Of a stretch of DNA of 32,897 nt, positions 16,015-24,765 are shown piece after piece (the stretch's first letter is position 1; every line of letters begins with the position of its first letter). Source of the DNA: an uncultured Clostridia bacterium (GTDB taxonomy: Bacteria; Bacillota; Clostridia; Christensenellales; Aristaeellaceae); contig CAMMYM010000010.1 in NCBI GenBank assembly GCA_946527725.1, positions 1-32,897 of the forward strand, in the 5' to 3' direction. The position numbers and the translations under genes are program-made. The notes under the pieces are model-generated. The model saw only the letters and a list, made by a program, of their open reading frames with translations, ran no database searches and was not told the DNA's origin.

Positions 16015-17540
16015 AGATAGAAGCCCTCTGTACCGTCCCTGGAAGGCAGCAGCTGCAGCCCGGCCTTCCTGTTTGTCCTGAAGCGTTCCGGGATCGTATC
16101 CGGCAGGTCGCACGCTTCAAAATCCGGATGGCCGGCCAGGAATGCTTCCACCTGCGCTTCGTTCTCCTCCGTGAGGACGGAGCAGGTGGAGTAAACCAGC
16201 GTGCCGCCCGGCTTCACATACGTACATACCGTATCCAGCAGCTTTTGCTGCAGCGCCTTCAGTTCGCCGAGGCTTACCTCCGTCAGCCTGAGCTTGATAT
16301 CCGGCTTTTCCGAAAGCATACCGAGCCCCGTGCACGGGGCATCCAGGAGGACAGCGTCCATGGATTCCGCCAGGTCCTCCCGCAGCCGGGAAGCGTCGCG
16401 CACCATCGGGCGGATGTTCTCCAGCCCGAGGCGTTTCGCCTGCGCTTCGATGAGGGCCGTGCGGTGTTCATGGATGTCCCAGGCCTGCACGCGGCCCGTG
16501 CCCGCCATCAGCTCCGCAAGATAGCACGACTTGCCCCCGGGCGCCGCACAGCAGTCAAGGACCTGTTTGCCCCTTTTAACGTCCATCGCCAGGCACGCCA
16601 TCATGCTTCCGGGGGTCATGATGGAAAAGGAACCGTTCAGGAAGTCCGCGTCCCGGGCGATATCCATCGCCCCGCGAACCTTCCAAGCATGCGGAAGGTC
16701 TGTCTTTTCCTTTTCCCAGACCTTCTTTGCGAGCACCTTTTCGAAGTCGTCGTCCGTCAGTTTCGTCAGGTTCGGCCGGACGGTCCAGCTCTCCGCCGCG
16801 GTGCTGTGGGTCACGATGGCGGCTGCCTCCGCAGTGCCGTAATCCGCCTTCAGCTTTTTCCACAGCCACTCTGGCACGCTGTAACGGATGGATTCCGCTT
16901 TGTCGGGCTCTTTTTCAGGATCCGGGAACACCAGTTCGTCCTTTTTCCGGACAAGGTTCCGCAGGATGCCGTTGCAGACTCCCTTGAGCCCTTCCATGCC
17001 GGCTTCCGTACAAAGGCGCACGCTGGTATCCGTCGCCGCGCTTTCGGGGATGCGGTCCTCCAGGAGGATCTGGCAGGCGCCCAGGCGAAGGATATTCCGG
17101 AGCTTGATGTCCGTGTCCTCCCTCGCCATGACCTGCGACAGCACATAATCCAGGTAGATCAGGTGGTCCAGGGTGTCGTAGACCAGGCGGGAGACGAGCC
17201 GCCTGTCGGCAGAGATGAGGCCGCAGTTTTCAAGGGCCTTGTCCAGGCTCAGGGACGCATAGGCCCCCTGTTCGGTGACCTGGCGGATCACGCGCAGGGC
17301 CAGGCGCCTCGCAGGCATGCCTTCCTCGTGCAGGACCTTCTGCGGTCCGGCGTCCTTCCCGTTCCTTCCGTTCGCAGGCTTTCCGCGGAACGGGCCGTTC
17401 TTCCCGTTCGCTGGATTCCCCCGGAACCGTTCGTTCTTCCCGTTTGCGGCATTTCCCCGGAACGCGCCGCCCTTTCCGGGCGTCCGGTTTTTCCCGGGCT
17501 GGCCTGCGCGCTGCACAGGCCGCTTTTTCGTTTCGCTCAT
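15981..17540 (-). CDS. rsmB: 16S rRNA (cytosine-967-C5)-methyltransferase RsmB with repeat-rich N-terminal extension
   Basis: RsmB methylates C967 of 16S rRNA using S-adenosylmethionine. Residues from about 75 onward contain the NusB-like domain (ARRLALRVIRQVTEQGAYA) and the methyltransferase domain, with LDCCAAPGGKSCYLAELM for SAM, DAPCTGLG (Cys of motif IV) and VYSTCSV (motif VI, nucleophilic Cys). About 70 extra N-terminal residues are unusual. They are rich in Arg, Gly, Asn and Lys and carry three 12-residue repeats of the form FRGxxANGxNxx. An ATG at 17540 with AAAGGG 7 nt upstream is the best start; TTG at 17543 is possible. It follows fmt by 42 nt, the standard order. Confidence 0.93.
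   Translation of the reverse strand: MSETKKRPVQRAGQPGKNRTPGKGGAFRGNAANGKNERFRGNPANGKNGPFRGKPANGRNGKDAGPQKVLHEEGMPARRLALRVIRQVTEQGAYASLSLDKALENCGLISADRRLVSRLVYDTLDHLIYLDYVLSQVMAREDTDIKLRNILRLGACQILLEDRIPESAATDTSVRLCTEAGMEGLKGVCNGILRNLVRKKDELVFPDPEKEPDKAESIRYSVPEWLWKKLKADYGTAEAAAIVTHSTAAESWTVRPNLTKLTDDDFEKVLAKKVWEKEKTDLPHAWKVRGAMDIARDADFLNGSFSIMTPGSMMACLAMDVKRGKQVLDCCAAPGGKSCYLAELMAGTGRVQAWDIHEHRTALIEAQAKRLGLENIRPMVRDASRLREDLAESMDAVLLDAPCTGLGMLSEKPDIKLRLTEVSLGELKALQQKLLDTVCTYVKPGGTLVYSTCSVLTEENEAQVEAFLAGHPDFEACDLPDTIPERFRTNRKAGLQLLPSRDGTEGFYLCRMKKKYSAL
17355..17462 (-). repeat. Three 36-bp tandem repeats inside rsmB
   Basis: Codons 28-63 (numbered from the TTG at 17543) encode FRGNAANGKNER, FRGNPANGKNGP and FRGKPANGRNGK. 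The DNA copies are similar but not identical. In-frame period-36 repeats like this can expand or contract between strains. Confidence 0.8.
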
Positions 17541-17582
17541 CAAGTTTCCCTTTCCGATGTCCGTTGATTCATATCAATGCTT

Positions 17583-18494
17583 TCACCCGAGCGGATGCCC
17601 GCGCAGGTAATCCTCGGCCCGCATGCGTTTTCCCCCGGGTGCCTGCACCTCCAGGATCCTGACCGCGCCCGTTCCGCAGGCGATCACGAGGCCTTCCTTC
17701 GGATCCGCCTCCAGGACGGTGCCCGCTTTGCCGCTTCCCTCAGTGCATACGGCCCGCAGCAGCTTCAGCCTGCCGCCGTCCCCGCAGGGAATACTGACGC
17801 AGGGCCACGGGTTCAGGCCGTTGATCTTCCCCTTTTCCTCCGCCGCGCTGCCGGTAAAGTCCGTCAGGCCCATTTCCTTGCGCAGCATCGGATCGTAGGT
17901 CATTTCCGCATGGTTCTGCGGGATCCGCCGCAGGGTTCCAGCCTGCAGGGCTTCCAGGGTCCTGCGCAGCACTTCTGCCCCGACGAGGCCCAGCCGTTCC
18001 GTCAGTTCGCCGCAGGTCTCCGTTTCGCCAATTTCGGTTTCCTGCTGCAGGAGCATATCCCCGGTGTCGATCCCTTCATCCATCATCATGGTGGTGACCC
18101 CTGTTTTCGGGTCCCCGCACATGATGGCATGGGCGATGGGCGCCGATCCCCGGTGCTTCGGCAGCAGCGACGCGTGGACGTTGATGTTCCCGAGCGGGGG
18201 AATTTCAAGGATTTCATGGCTGAGGATCTGGCCGAAGGCCGCGGTCACGCACAGGTCGGGCCGCAGCCCGCGCAGCGTTTCCGCGCCGTCCCGGCGGATT
18301 TTCTCCGGCTGGAAGACCGGGATGCCGGCTTCCGCGGCAGCAACCTTCACCGGGCTCGGCGTCAGCCTGTTGCCGCGGCCCTTCGGGCGGTCCGGCTGCG
18401 TGAACACGCCTGCCACTTCAGCGCCCGGAAAGGCGATCAACGTACGCAGCGACGGGACGGCAAATTCGGGCGTCCCCATAAAAACGATCCTCAC
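17583..18494 (-). CDS. fmt: Methionyl-tRNA formyltransferase
   Basis: Transfers a formyl group from 10-formyltetrahydrofolate to Met-tRNA(fMet) for translation initiation. The 303 residues match the family. Motifs are RIVFMGTPEFAVPSL at the N-terminus, NINVHASLLPKHRGSAPI with the catalytic Asn/His region, and MMDEGIDTGDML with the catalytic Asp. The C-terminal OB-like domain binds tRNA (NPWPCVSIPCGDGGRLK). It overlaps def by 4 nt (18491-18494), the classic def-fmt pair acting on the same initiator methionine. Confidence 0.97.
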   Translation of the reverse strand: MRIVFMGTPEFAVPSLRTLIAFPGAEVAGVFTQPDRPKGRGNRLTPSPVKVAAAEAGIPVFQPEKIRRDGAETLRGLRPDLCVTAAFGQILSHEILEIPPLGNINVHASLLPKHRGSAPIAHAIMCGDPKTGVTTMMMDEGIDTGDMLLQQETEIGETETCGELTERLGLVGAEVLRRTLEALQAGTLRRIPQNHAEMTYDPMLRKEMGLTDFTGSAAEEKGKINGLNPWPCVSIPCGDGGRLKLLRAVCTEGSGKAGTVLEADPKEGLVIACGTGAVRILEVQAPGGKRMRAEDYLRGHPLG

Positions 18495-18991
18495 TGTGCA
18501 TCATCCTCCGGGATATGCCCCTCGATTTCTTCCTTCGTCAGTTCGCGGTCCATCACGTCGATGTACATCCGGCCGTCCAGGTGGTCCAGCTCATGGCAGA
18601 CCGCCCGCGCTTCGAAACCCTCGGTTTCCATTTCCATCCAGTTGCCTTTCCGGTCCTGGAAACGCACCCTGACCTTCATCGGCCGCGTCACGACGCCCTG
18701 CCGCCCGGGAACGCTCAGGCAGCCTTCCCGCCCGGTCTGGGTGCCTTCCCGTTCGACGATCTCGGGATTCACCATTTCCACCAGGCCCGTGTGGTCCTCG
18801 GTCACGTCGACCACGGCCACCCGCCGCAGGATGCCAACCTGGGGCGCCGCCAGGCCCACGCCTTCCGCCTTGTACATGGTATCCGCCATATCCCTGAGGA
18901 GGACTGCCAGGCGCAGGTCGAACTTTTCCTGTTTCCTGCAGACCTTGCGCAGCGTATCATCCCCGATTGTAACGATTTTCCTGATTCCCAT
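18491..18991 (-). CDS. def: Peptide deformylase
   Basis: Removes the formyl group from nascent protein N-termini. All three family motifs are present: GVGLAAPQ (44-51), EGCLS (89-93, metal-binding C91) and HELDH (133-137, two metal His and the catalytic Glu). The 166 residues starting at ATG 18991 give the normal family N-terminus (MGIRKIVTIGDDTLRK). A longer in-frame start at 19081 would overlap priA and add 30 residues unlike the family. The ribosome site AAAGGA lies rather far (about 14 nt) from the ATG. A GC-rich hairpin sits in the 56-nt gap after priA. Confidence 0.96.
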   Translation of the reverse strand: MGIRKIVTIGDDTLRKVCRKQEKFDLRLAVLLRDMADTMYKAEGVGLAAPQVGILRRVAVVDVTEDHTGLVEMVNPEIVEREGTQTGREGCLSVPGRQGVVTRPMKVRVRFQDRKGNWMEMETEGFEARAVCHELDHLDGRMYIDVMDRELTKEEIEGHIPEDDAQ

Positions 18992-19018
18992 TGCTTTGCT
19001 TCGATCCTTTCCGGTTTT

Positions 19019-19041
19019 GCCGCCCGGGTTTCCCCGGCAGC
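19019..19041 (-). other. Intercistronic hairpin with GAAA-type loop between priA and def
   Basis: On the minus strand GCTGCCGGG, a GAAA loop and CCCGGGCGGC form about 9 bp with a single bulged G. No U-tract follows, so it should not be a full terminator. It may mark an RNA processing or stabilising site in the long message. Confidence 0.45.
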
Positions 19042-19047
19042 CTGTTA

Positions 19048-21285
19048 TTACATCATCGACGTCGGATTGACCTCGAACCATATTTCCGCGCCTTCGCGCT
19101 TTTTCGCCGCGAGCTCTGTCAGCGCCCCGAAAAAGGCGTCTGTTTCCCTGCCCACGAGGGCTTTGACCAGGATATGCCGCCGGTGCTTCCCTTTCAGGAA
19201 CTTCACCGAAGGCGTATCCTTCAGCACAGTCAGCACCTTCCGCTTCCAGTCGTCATGCTCCTCCAGCAGGGTCCTGATCCTGCCTTCCAGTTCGTCGGCC
19301 GCCGCGGCCGCCTTCTCCTCTGCGGCGCTTTCGGCAAGCAGCCGCGCCAGCACGGTGAAGGGCGGATACAGTCCGTTCCTCCGCCGGCGGAATTCGCTTT
19401 CAAAAAACGCCCTGTAATCCTGCCGTGCGGCAAAGCCGATCACCGGGTCGTTCGGCAGGTAGGTCTGGATGATCACGCGGCCGCTCTGCTGCCCCCTCCC
19501 GGCGCGCCCGGCAACCTGGGTCAGCAGCTGGAACGCCCTTTCCCGGCTCCTGTAATCCGGCAGGTTCAGTGCCATGTCCGCCGCGACGACGCCGACAAGC
19601 GTCACCTGCGGAAAATCGAGCCCTTTCGCGATCATCTGCGTACCGATCAGGATCCGCGCTTCCCCGCTGCGGAAGACTTCCAGCAGCCTGCCGTGCCCGT
19701 CCTTGGTTCCGGTCGTGTCGTAATCCATACGGACCGTCCGGACGCCCGGCAGCATCTTGCTGACTTCCTCCTCCACCTTCTGGGTGCCGGCGCCGAAATA
19801 GCGGATGTAATGCCCGCCGCAGGCCGGGCAGGTCTGCGGGGGCAGCGTTTCCGCGCCGCAGTAATGGCAGCGGAGCTTTCCTTCCGCCGAACCGATATGG
19901 TACGTCATGCTGATGTCGCAGTTCGGGCATTTTACGACGTACCCGCAGCTCCGGCAGGAGACGAAGGAATTGTATCCCCGCCGGTTGATCAGCAAAATGG
20001 CCTGTTCGCCCTTTCGGATGCACTCCTTCAGTTCCCGGCGCAGCATGCCGCTCAGCACCGTCCGGTTCCCGTTCTCCAGCTCCGTGCGCATATCGACGAT
20101 ATCGACTTCCGGCAGCGGCCTGTCGTTCACGCGGTTCGGCATCTCCAGCAGGGTATAATCCCCGCGGCGGGCCCGCGCAAAGCTGAGGATGCTCGGTGTC
20201 GCGCTCGCCAGGATCATCGTGGCGCCCTCGCGGGTGCACCGGCTGGCAGCCACGTCCCGCGTATCGTAGCGCGGGTGCCGGTCGTTCAGGTAGGTGCTTT
20301 CATGCTCCTCGTCCACGACGATCAGCCCCAGCCGTTGTACCGGGGAGAAAACGGCGCTCCGCGCCCCGACCACGACCCGTGCGTCGCCGCGCCGGATCCT
20401 CCGCCATTCGTCATAGCGCTCGCCGGCGCTCAGCCGGGAATGGATCACGGCGGCCACCGCGCCGAACCGCCCCCTGAACCAGGAAACCATCTGCGGGGTC
20501 AGTGCGATCTCCGGCACAAGGATGATCGCGCTCCGGCCCGATTCAAGGGTGTCCCGGACCGCTTTCATGAAAACCTCGGTTTTCCCGCTGCCGGTAACGC
20601 CGTGGAGCAGGAACTTTCCGCCTTTCCCGTGCAGGGCGGGCAGGATTTCGTCCAAGGCTTCCCGCTGCCCCGGCGTCAGTTCGTATCCCGGGTCCTTCAC
20701 CTCGGCAAACGCGCCGGCCGGCGTCCGCAGGGATTCCTCCCCGGTGATCCGGACCAGCCCGTCCGTTTCCAGCTTTTTCAGGGCATCCCCCGGATCCCTG
20801 ACCTCGGCCGCAATTCCCGGCACCGTCATCGTGTCCCTGTCCAGCAGCAGTTCCAGGATCCTGGCGCGCTTTCCCCCGTGCCGGCTGCTCTGCATCGCCT
20901 CCGCGGCTTCCCCCGCGGGCACGGCCAGGGTTACCGTGCGTACTTTCCTGACGCTGACCCGGCCGCCCCGCATCTGCGCCGGCAGCATCAGTCGCAGCGT
21001 TTCAGCCGGCGGGCAGTGGGCCCGAACCGCCATTTCCCCGGCAAGCTCCATCAGCTCGGGCGGGATGGCGGCGTAATCCTCCAGCGGGCGGAGCACGGGC
21101 CGGATCTTTTCCGGATCGATATCGCACGATCCGGTCAGTTCGGTCACGATGCCCTCCTTTTCGCGCGCGCCGAAGGGAACCGCCACGCGCTGGCCCGGGG
21201 AGAGCTGCATGCCTTCCGGAACGAGATAGGTAAAAGGCTTTGCCACATTCTCATGAACGATGTCCACGATCACCCGGCAATACAT
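19048..21285 (-). CDS. priA: Primosomal protein N' (replication restart helicase PriA)
   Basis: A 745-residue superfamily 2 helicase that reloads the replisome at stalled forks. The N-terminal DNA-binding domain starts RVIVDIVHENVAKPFTYLVP. The helicase has HGVTGSGKTEVF (Walker A), VVDEEHE (motif II) and ATPSILS. Eight zinc-binding Cys are visible in the stretch from CRSCGY to CPACGG, and the C-terminal motifs include IGTQMIAKGLDFP and QVAGRAGRG. The start at ATG 21285 follows AAGGGAGGGGAAAGG; the longer frame start at 21318 lies inside the promoter leader. It is the first gene of a cluster running to rsmG. Confidence 0.97.
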   Translation of the reverse strand: MYCRVIVDIVHENVAKPFTYLVPEGMQLSPGQRVAVPFGAREKEGIVTELTGSCDIDPEKIRPVLRPLEDYAAIPPELMELAGEMAVRAHCPPAETLRLMLPAQMRGGRVSVRKVRTVTLAVPAGEAAEAMQSSRHGGKRARILELLLDRDTMTVPGIAAEVRDPGDALKKLETDGLVRITGEESLRTPAGAFAEVKDPGYELTPGQREALDEILPALHGKGGKFLLHGVTGSGKTEVFMKAVRDTLESGRSAIILVPEIALTPQMVSWFRGRFGAVAAVIHSRLSAGERYDEWRRIRRGDARVVVGARSAVFSPVQRLGLIVVDEEHESTYLNDRHPRYDTRDVAASRCTREGATMILASATPSILSFARARRGDYTLLEMPNRVNDRPLPEVDIVDMRTELENGNRTVLSGMLRRELKECIRKGEQAILLINRRGYNSFVSCRSCGYVVKCPNCDISMTYHIGSAEGKLRCHYCGAETLPPQTCPACGGHYIRYFGAGTQKVEEEVSKMLPGVRTVRMDYDTTGTKDGHGRLLEVFRSGEARILIGTQMIAKGLDFPQVTLVGVVAADMALNLPDYRSRERAFQLLTQVAGRAGRGQQSGRVIIQTYLPNDPVIGFAARQDYRAFFESEFRRRRNGLYPPFTVLARLLAESAAEEKAAAAADELEGRIRTLLEEHDDWKRKVLTVLKDTPSVKFLKGKHRRHILVKALVGRETDAFFGALTELAAKKREGAEIWFEVNPTSMM

Positions 21286-21323
21286 CCTTTCCCCTCCCTT
21301 CCGGGCATATAAAACCATCTTCT

Positions 21324-21352
21324 ATTATATCGGTTTGTTTTCACCATGACAA
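21324..21352 (-). promoter_or_regulatory. Strong promoter of the priA operon
   Basis: On the minus strand TTGTCA (21352-21347) and a perfect TATAAT (21329-21324) are spaced 17 nt. The leader to the priA ATG is about 33 nt. No other promoter this good is visible between priA and rsmG. Confidence 0.8.
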
Positions 21353-21361
21353 GAGAAAGCA

Positions 21362-21391
21362 TTGATTTCCCTTTCTTTGTTCGGCTATAAT
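21362..21391 (+). promoter_or_regulatory. Promoter of the GH36 gene
   Basis: TTGATT (21362-21367) and a perfect TATAAT (21386-21391) are spaced 18 nt. It is divergent from the priA promoter, with about 10 nt between their -35 boxes, so one bound protein could affect both. Confidence 0.7.
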
Positions 21392-21438
21392 GGTACCCGG
21401 ATCAAAGCACGCAAAAAACCGAATCGGGAGGACTGCCT

Positions 21439-23598
21439 ATGCCTTTGGAATTCAATGCATCCGCGCAAACCTGGACCCTCAGCGGCGGGAATGTCAGCTA
21501 CGTGCTGCACCGCGACAGCCAGGATCGCCTGCTGCACCTGTACTGGGGGCCCCGCCTGCCTGCGGACGCGCTCACATGGGATCCGAAGGATTATGCCTCC
21601 TTTGCCTCCTTCGACCTGCCCGTCGCCCTGCTGCCCTATGAGGTGCCCGTATGCGGCGCAGGCTGGTACGGCACGCCTGCCGTCGGCATCCGCACCGCCC
21701 GCGGGGACGAAGTGGCCGACCTTCGGGTGGTCTCCGTGTCCGTAGAGGCCGGCAAGCCTTCCCTGCCGGGGCTCCCGGCAACCTATGCCGAAAGCGCCGA
21801 TGAAGCGGATACGCTTTCGGTGCTGCTGGAGGACAGGCTGACCGGGCTGCAGGTCACCGCACAGTATTCCGTCTTCGCATCGGACGGTGCCGTCGCACGG
21901 AGCCTCCTGCTGCGCAACGCCGGCAGCGAACCCCTGACCGTTACGTCCCTCCTGTCCGCCTCCGTTCCTTTCTGGCGCAGCGACCTGGACGCAGTGCACC
22001 TTCACGGCGCCTGGGCCCGGGAACGCACGGTCGTACGCACGCCGCTCTCCGCCGGGGAACTTCGGATTGCTTCGGCCCGGGGCGCTTCCGGCCACGAGGA
22101 AAACCCCTTTATGGCCCTGTGCGAACGGAACGCCTGCGAAACCTCCGGCGCAGTCTGGGGCGCCAGCCTCGTCTACAGCGGGAGTTTCCAGGCCTCCTGC
22201 CGCGTCGATAATTTCGGCCATGCGCGGCTGTCCGTCGGCATGAATCCCGATACCTTCTCCTGGCTGCTGGAGCCGGGTGAGTCCCTCTCGTCCCCGGAAG
22301 CGGTGCTCGTTTTCAGCCAGGACGGATTCAACGGCATGTCCCAGCAGTACCACCGGCTTTACCGCACCCGGCTTGCCCGCGGTGCATGGCGCAGCCGGCC
22401 GCGCCCGGTGCTGGTCAACAACTGGGAAGGCACCTATTTCGACTTTGACGAACAGCGCCTCCTGGCGATCGCCGAAAAGGCGGCCGGGATCGGCATCGAG
22501 CTTTTTGTGCTGGACGACGGATGGTTCGGGAAGCGCGATTCGGACAACTGTTCCCTCGGCGACTGGACCGTCAACCTGCGCAAGCTTCCGTCCGGCCTGG
22601 GCGGCCTTTCGGAAAAGCTGCATAAAATGGGCCTGCTCTTCGGCCTGTGGTTCGAGCCGGAAATGGTCTCCCCGGACAGCGATCTTTACCGTGCGCATCC
22701 GGACTGGTGCCTCCACGTGGACGGCCGCCCGCGCACAGAGGCCCGGCAGCAGCTGGTCCTGGACCTTTCCAGGGCCGAAGTCCAGGAATACATCATCGGC
22801 GCGGTTTCCCGGGTGCTTTCCTCTTCCGGGGTGGATTACGTGAAATGGGACATGAACCGCAACATGACCGAGGCCTTTTCCGAAGCGCTGCCGAGGGAGC
22901 GCAGGAAAGAAACCCAGCACCGCTATATGCTGGGCCTGTACAGGGTGCTGGAGGCAATCACTTCCGCATTCCCGAAAATCCTGTTTGAATCATGCTCCGG
23001 CGGCGGCGGGCGATTCGACCCGGGCATGCTTTTCTACATGCCGCAAACCTGGACCAGCGACGACACGGACGCCGTGGAACGGCTGAAGCTCCAGTACGGC
23101 ACCTCCATGGTCTATCCCGCCTCCGCGATGGGTGCGCACGTTTCCGCCGTACCGAACCACCAGACGGGCCGGAGCACAAGCCTCAGCATGCGCTGCGGCG
23201 TCGCCCTGGCAGGGAACTTCGGCTTCGAGCTGGACCTGGCAAAGCTTTCCGAAGGCGAACTGCAGGAAGCGAAGGAGGCCGTGCAGCGCGTCAAGGCGCT
23301 GCGGGACCTGACCCGCGAAGGCACCTTCTGGCGCCTCCTCTCTCCCTTTGAAGGGCGGTACACCGCCTGGGCCTTTGTCTCCGAAGACAAAAGCGAAGTG
23401 CTCCTCTGCGCCTACCAGGCACTGTCCGTGCCGAACACGGCGCCGGTCCGCATCCGCCTCCGCGGCCTCCTTCCCGACGCCTGGTATACAGCAGAAGACG
23501 GCCGCCGTTTCCACGGGGCCGCCCTCATGCAGCAGGGAATCACCGTTTTCCTGCAGGGTGATTTTACCGGCAGTGTCCTCCTGCTCAAAAAAGCCTGA
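21439..23598 (+). CDS. GH36 family alpha-galactosidase
   Basis: A 719-residue cytoplasmic (no signal peptide) alpha-galactosidase acting on raffinose-type oligosaccharides or galactomannan fragments taken up by the cell. The N-terminal beta-supersandwich (VLHRDSQDRLLHLYWG) precedes the catalytic barrel. Barrel motifs are FVLDDGWFGKRDSDN, GLLFGLWFEPEMVS, the nucleophile D471 in VKWDMNR, ESCSGGGGRFD, and the acid/base D541 in TSDDTD. The nucleophile to acid/base spacing of 70 residues equals that of characterised members. A GGGAGGA ribosome site precedes the ATG. It stands alone, divergent from priA and convergent with the cysteine desulfurase (8 nt apart), with no clear terminator. No transporter lies nearby. 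Confidence 0.95.
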   Translation: MPLEFNASAQTWTLSGGNVSYVLHRDSQDRLLHLYWGPRLPADALTWDPKDYASFASFDLPVALLPYEVPVCGAGWYGTPAVGIRTARGDEVADLRVVSVSVEAGKPSLPGLPATYAESADEADTLSVLLEDRLTGLQVTAQYSVFASDGAVARSLLLRNAGSEPLTVTSLLSASVPFWRSDLDAVHLHGAWARERTVVRTPLSAGELRIASARGASGHEENPFMALCERNACETSGAVWGASLVYSGSFQASCRVDNFGHARLSVGMNPDTFSWLLEPGESLSSPEAVLVFSQDGFNGMSQQYHRLYRTRLARGAWRSRPRPVLVNNWEGTYFDFDEQRLLAIAEKAAGIGIELFVLDDGWFGKRDSDNCSLGDWTVNLRKLPSGLGGLSEKLHKMGLLFGLWFEPEMVSPDSDLYRAHPDWCLHVDGRPRTEARQQLVLDLSRAEVQEYIIGAVSRVLSSSGVDYVKWDMNRNMTEAFSEALPRERRKETQHRYMLGLYRVLEAITSAFPKILFESCSGGGGRFDPGMLFYMPQTWTSDDTDAVERLKLQYGTSMVYPASAMGAHVSAVPNHQTGRSTSLSMRCGVALAGNFGFELDLAKLSEGELQEAKEAVQRVKALRDLTREGTFWRLLSPFEGRYTAWAFVSEDKSEVLLCAYQALSVPNTAPVRIRLRGLLPDAWYTAEDGRRFHGAALMQQGITVFLQGDFTGSVLLLKKA

Positions 23599-23606
23599 TC
23601 CTGTTT

Positions 23607-24761
23607 TCACAGGCCGCGCATGGCCCGGAGATCCGCCGCGATCCCGCACAGCACCTGCGCGGCTTTTTCTGTTTCTTCCCGCGTGGTTTCCCGGCCCAGC
23701 GTCATCCGGATGCTTCCCTTCAGCATTTCGCCGTCCAGGCCGATCGCCTGCAGCACATGGCTCGGTTCCGTATTCCCGGCCGTGCACGCGCTGCCGCCGG
23801 ATACCGCAATCCCGGCGAGGTCGAGCCGCAGCAGCAGGGCTTCCCCGTCAATACCGGGAAAGGAAAAGCTGCAGTTGTTCGGCAGGCGTTTGACCGGATG
23901 CCCGTTCAGCCTGGCCCCCGGTACCCCTGCAAGGACTTTCCCGGCCAGCAGGTCGCGCAGCCCGCGGATCCTCTCCGCGTTTTCCTCCCGTTCCGCTTCG
24001 GCGATTTCAATGGCCTTTCCCAGGCCGACGATGCCGGGCACGTTCTCCGTTCCCGCGCGCATGCCGCGCTCCTGGCTGCCGCCGTGGACCAGCGCATCCA
24101 GGCGCGTACCCTTCCGGATATACAGGGCGCCGATCCCCTTGGGGCCGTGGAACTTATGTGCGCTCAGGCTGATCAGGTCCGCGTGCAGCGCATCTGCGCG
24201 GACCGGCAGCATGCCGACCGCCTGGACCGCGTCCGTGTGGAACACGATTCCCTTTTCCCGGCAGAGGCTTCCGATCTCCGCCGTCGGTTCCACCGTGCCG
24301 ATCTCGTTATTGGCTGTCATGATGCTGACCAGGATCGTTTCCGGCCGGATCGCCTCCGCCACGGCTTCCGGATCCACCGTGCCGAATGCATCCGTACCGA
24401 GATATGTCACGGAAAAGCCCTGTTTTTCAAGCCAGCGGCACGTGTTCAGCACGGCCGGGTGCTCGATCCGGCTGGTAATGATATGGCGGCCCTTTTCCCG
24501 GAGGGCAAAGGCGGTTCCCTGGATGGCCAGGTTGTCGCTTTCGCTTCCGCCGGAGGTGAAACAGACCTCGCTGCTTTCCGCACCGAGCGCTTCCGCGGCC
24601 TGGCGCCTTGCGCGTTCCACCGCCTTCCGCGTTTCACGGCCTTCGCCGTAGACCGCGGAAGGATTCCCGTACTTCCCCGTAAAAAAAGGCAGCATCGCGT
24701 CCAGCACTTCGGGAAGCACCGGCGCGGTTGCTGCGTAATCCATATAAATGCGGTCCGTCAT
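23607..24761 (-). CDS. Cysteine desulfurase (NifS/IscS family)
   Basis: A pyridoxal-phosphate enzyme that takes sulfur from cysteine for iron-sulfur clusters or tRNA thiolation. The 384 residues show YMDYAATAPVLPEVLDAM, FTSGGSESDNLA, HTDAVQAVG, SAHKFHGPKG with the PLP Lys K203, and SGGSACTAG with the catalytic persulfide Cys C326. The short, Cys-containing loop fits either the NifS-like or the IscS-like group. No scaffold (nifU/iscU) or thiolase partner (mnmA, thiI) is adjacent, so the sulfur acceptor is unknown. The ATG at 24761 follows GAGGTTTTAAGATC and lies 4 nt after the stop of the small membrane protein. The longer frame start at 24809 overlaps that gene and is rejected. Confidence 0.94.
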   Translation of the reverse strand: MTDRIYMDYAATAPVLPEVLDAMLPFFTGKYGNPSAVYGEGRETRKAVERARRQAAEALGAESSEVCFTSGGSESDNLAIQGTAFALREKGRHIITSRIEHPAVLNTCRWLEKQGFSVTYLGTDAFGTVDPEAVAEAIRPETILVSIMTANNEIGTVEPTAEIGSLCREKGIVFHTDAVQAVGMLPVRADALHADLISLSAHKFHGPKGIGALYIRKGTRLDALVHGGSQERGMRAGTENVPGIVGLGKAIEIAEAEREENAERIRGLRDLLAGKVLAGVPGARLNGHPVKRLPNNCSFSFPGIDGEALLLRLDLAGIAVSGGSACTAGNTEPSHVLQAIGLDGEMLKGSIRMTLGRETTREETEKAAQVLCGIAADLRAMRGL

Positions 24762-24765
24762 GATC

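Noticed and set aside
16015-16113. N-terminal extension of rlmN to 16113
   Set aside because: It overlaps the rsmB coding region by over 130 nt and adds residues unlike RlmN. The ATG at 16014 or 15930 is better.
18991-21312. A 773-codon plus-strand frame opposite priA
   Set aside because: Exact codon-register shadow of priA, with no domain and no ribosome site.
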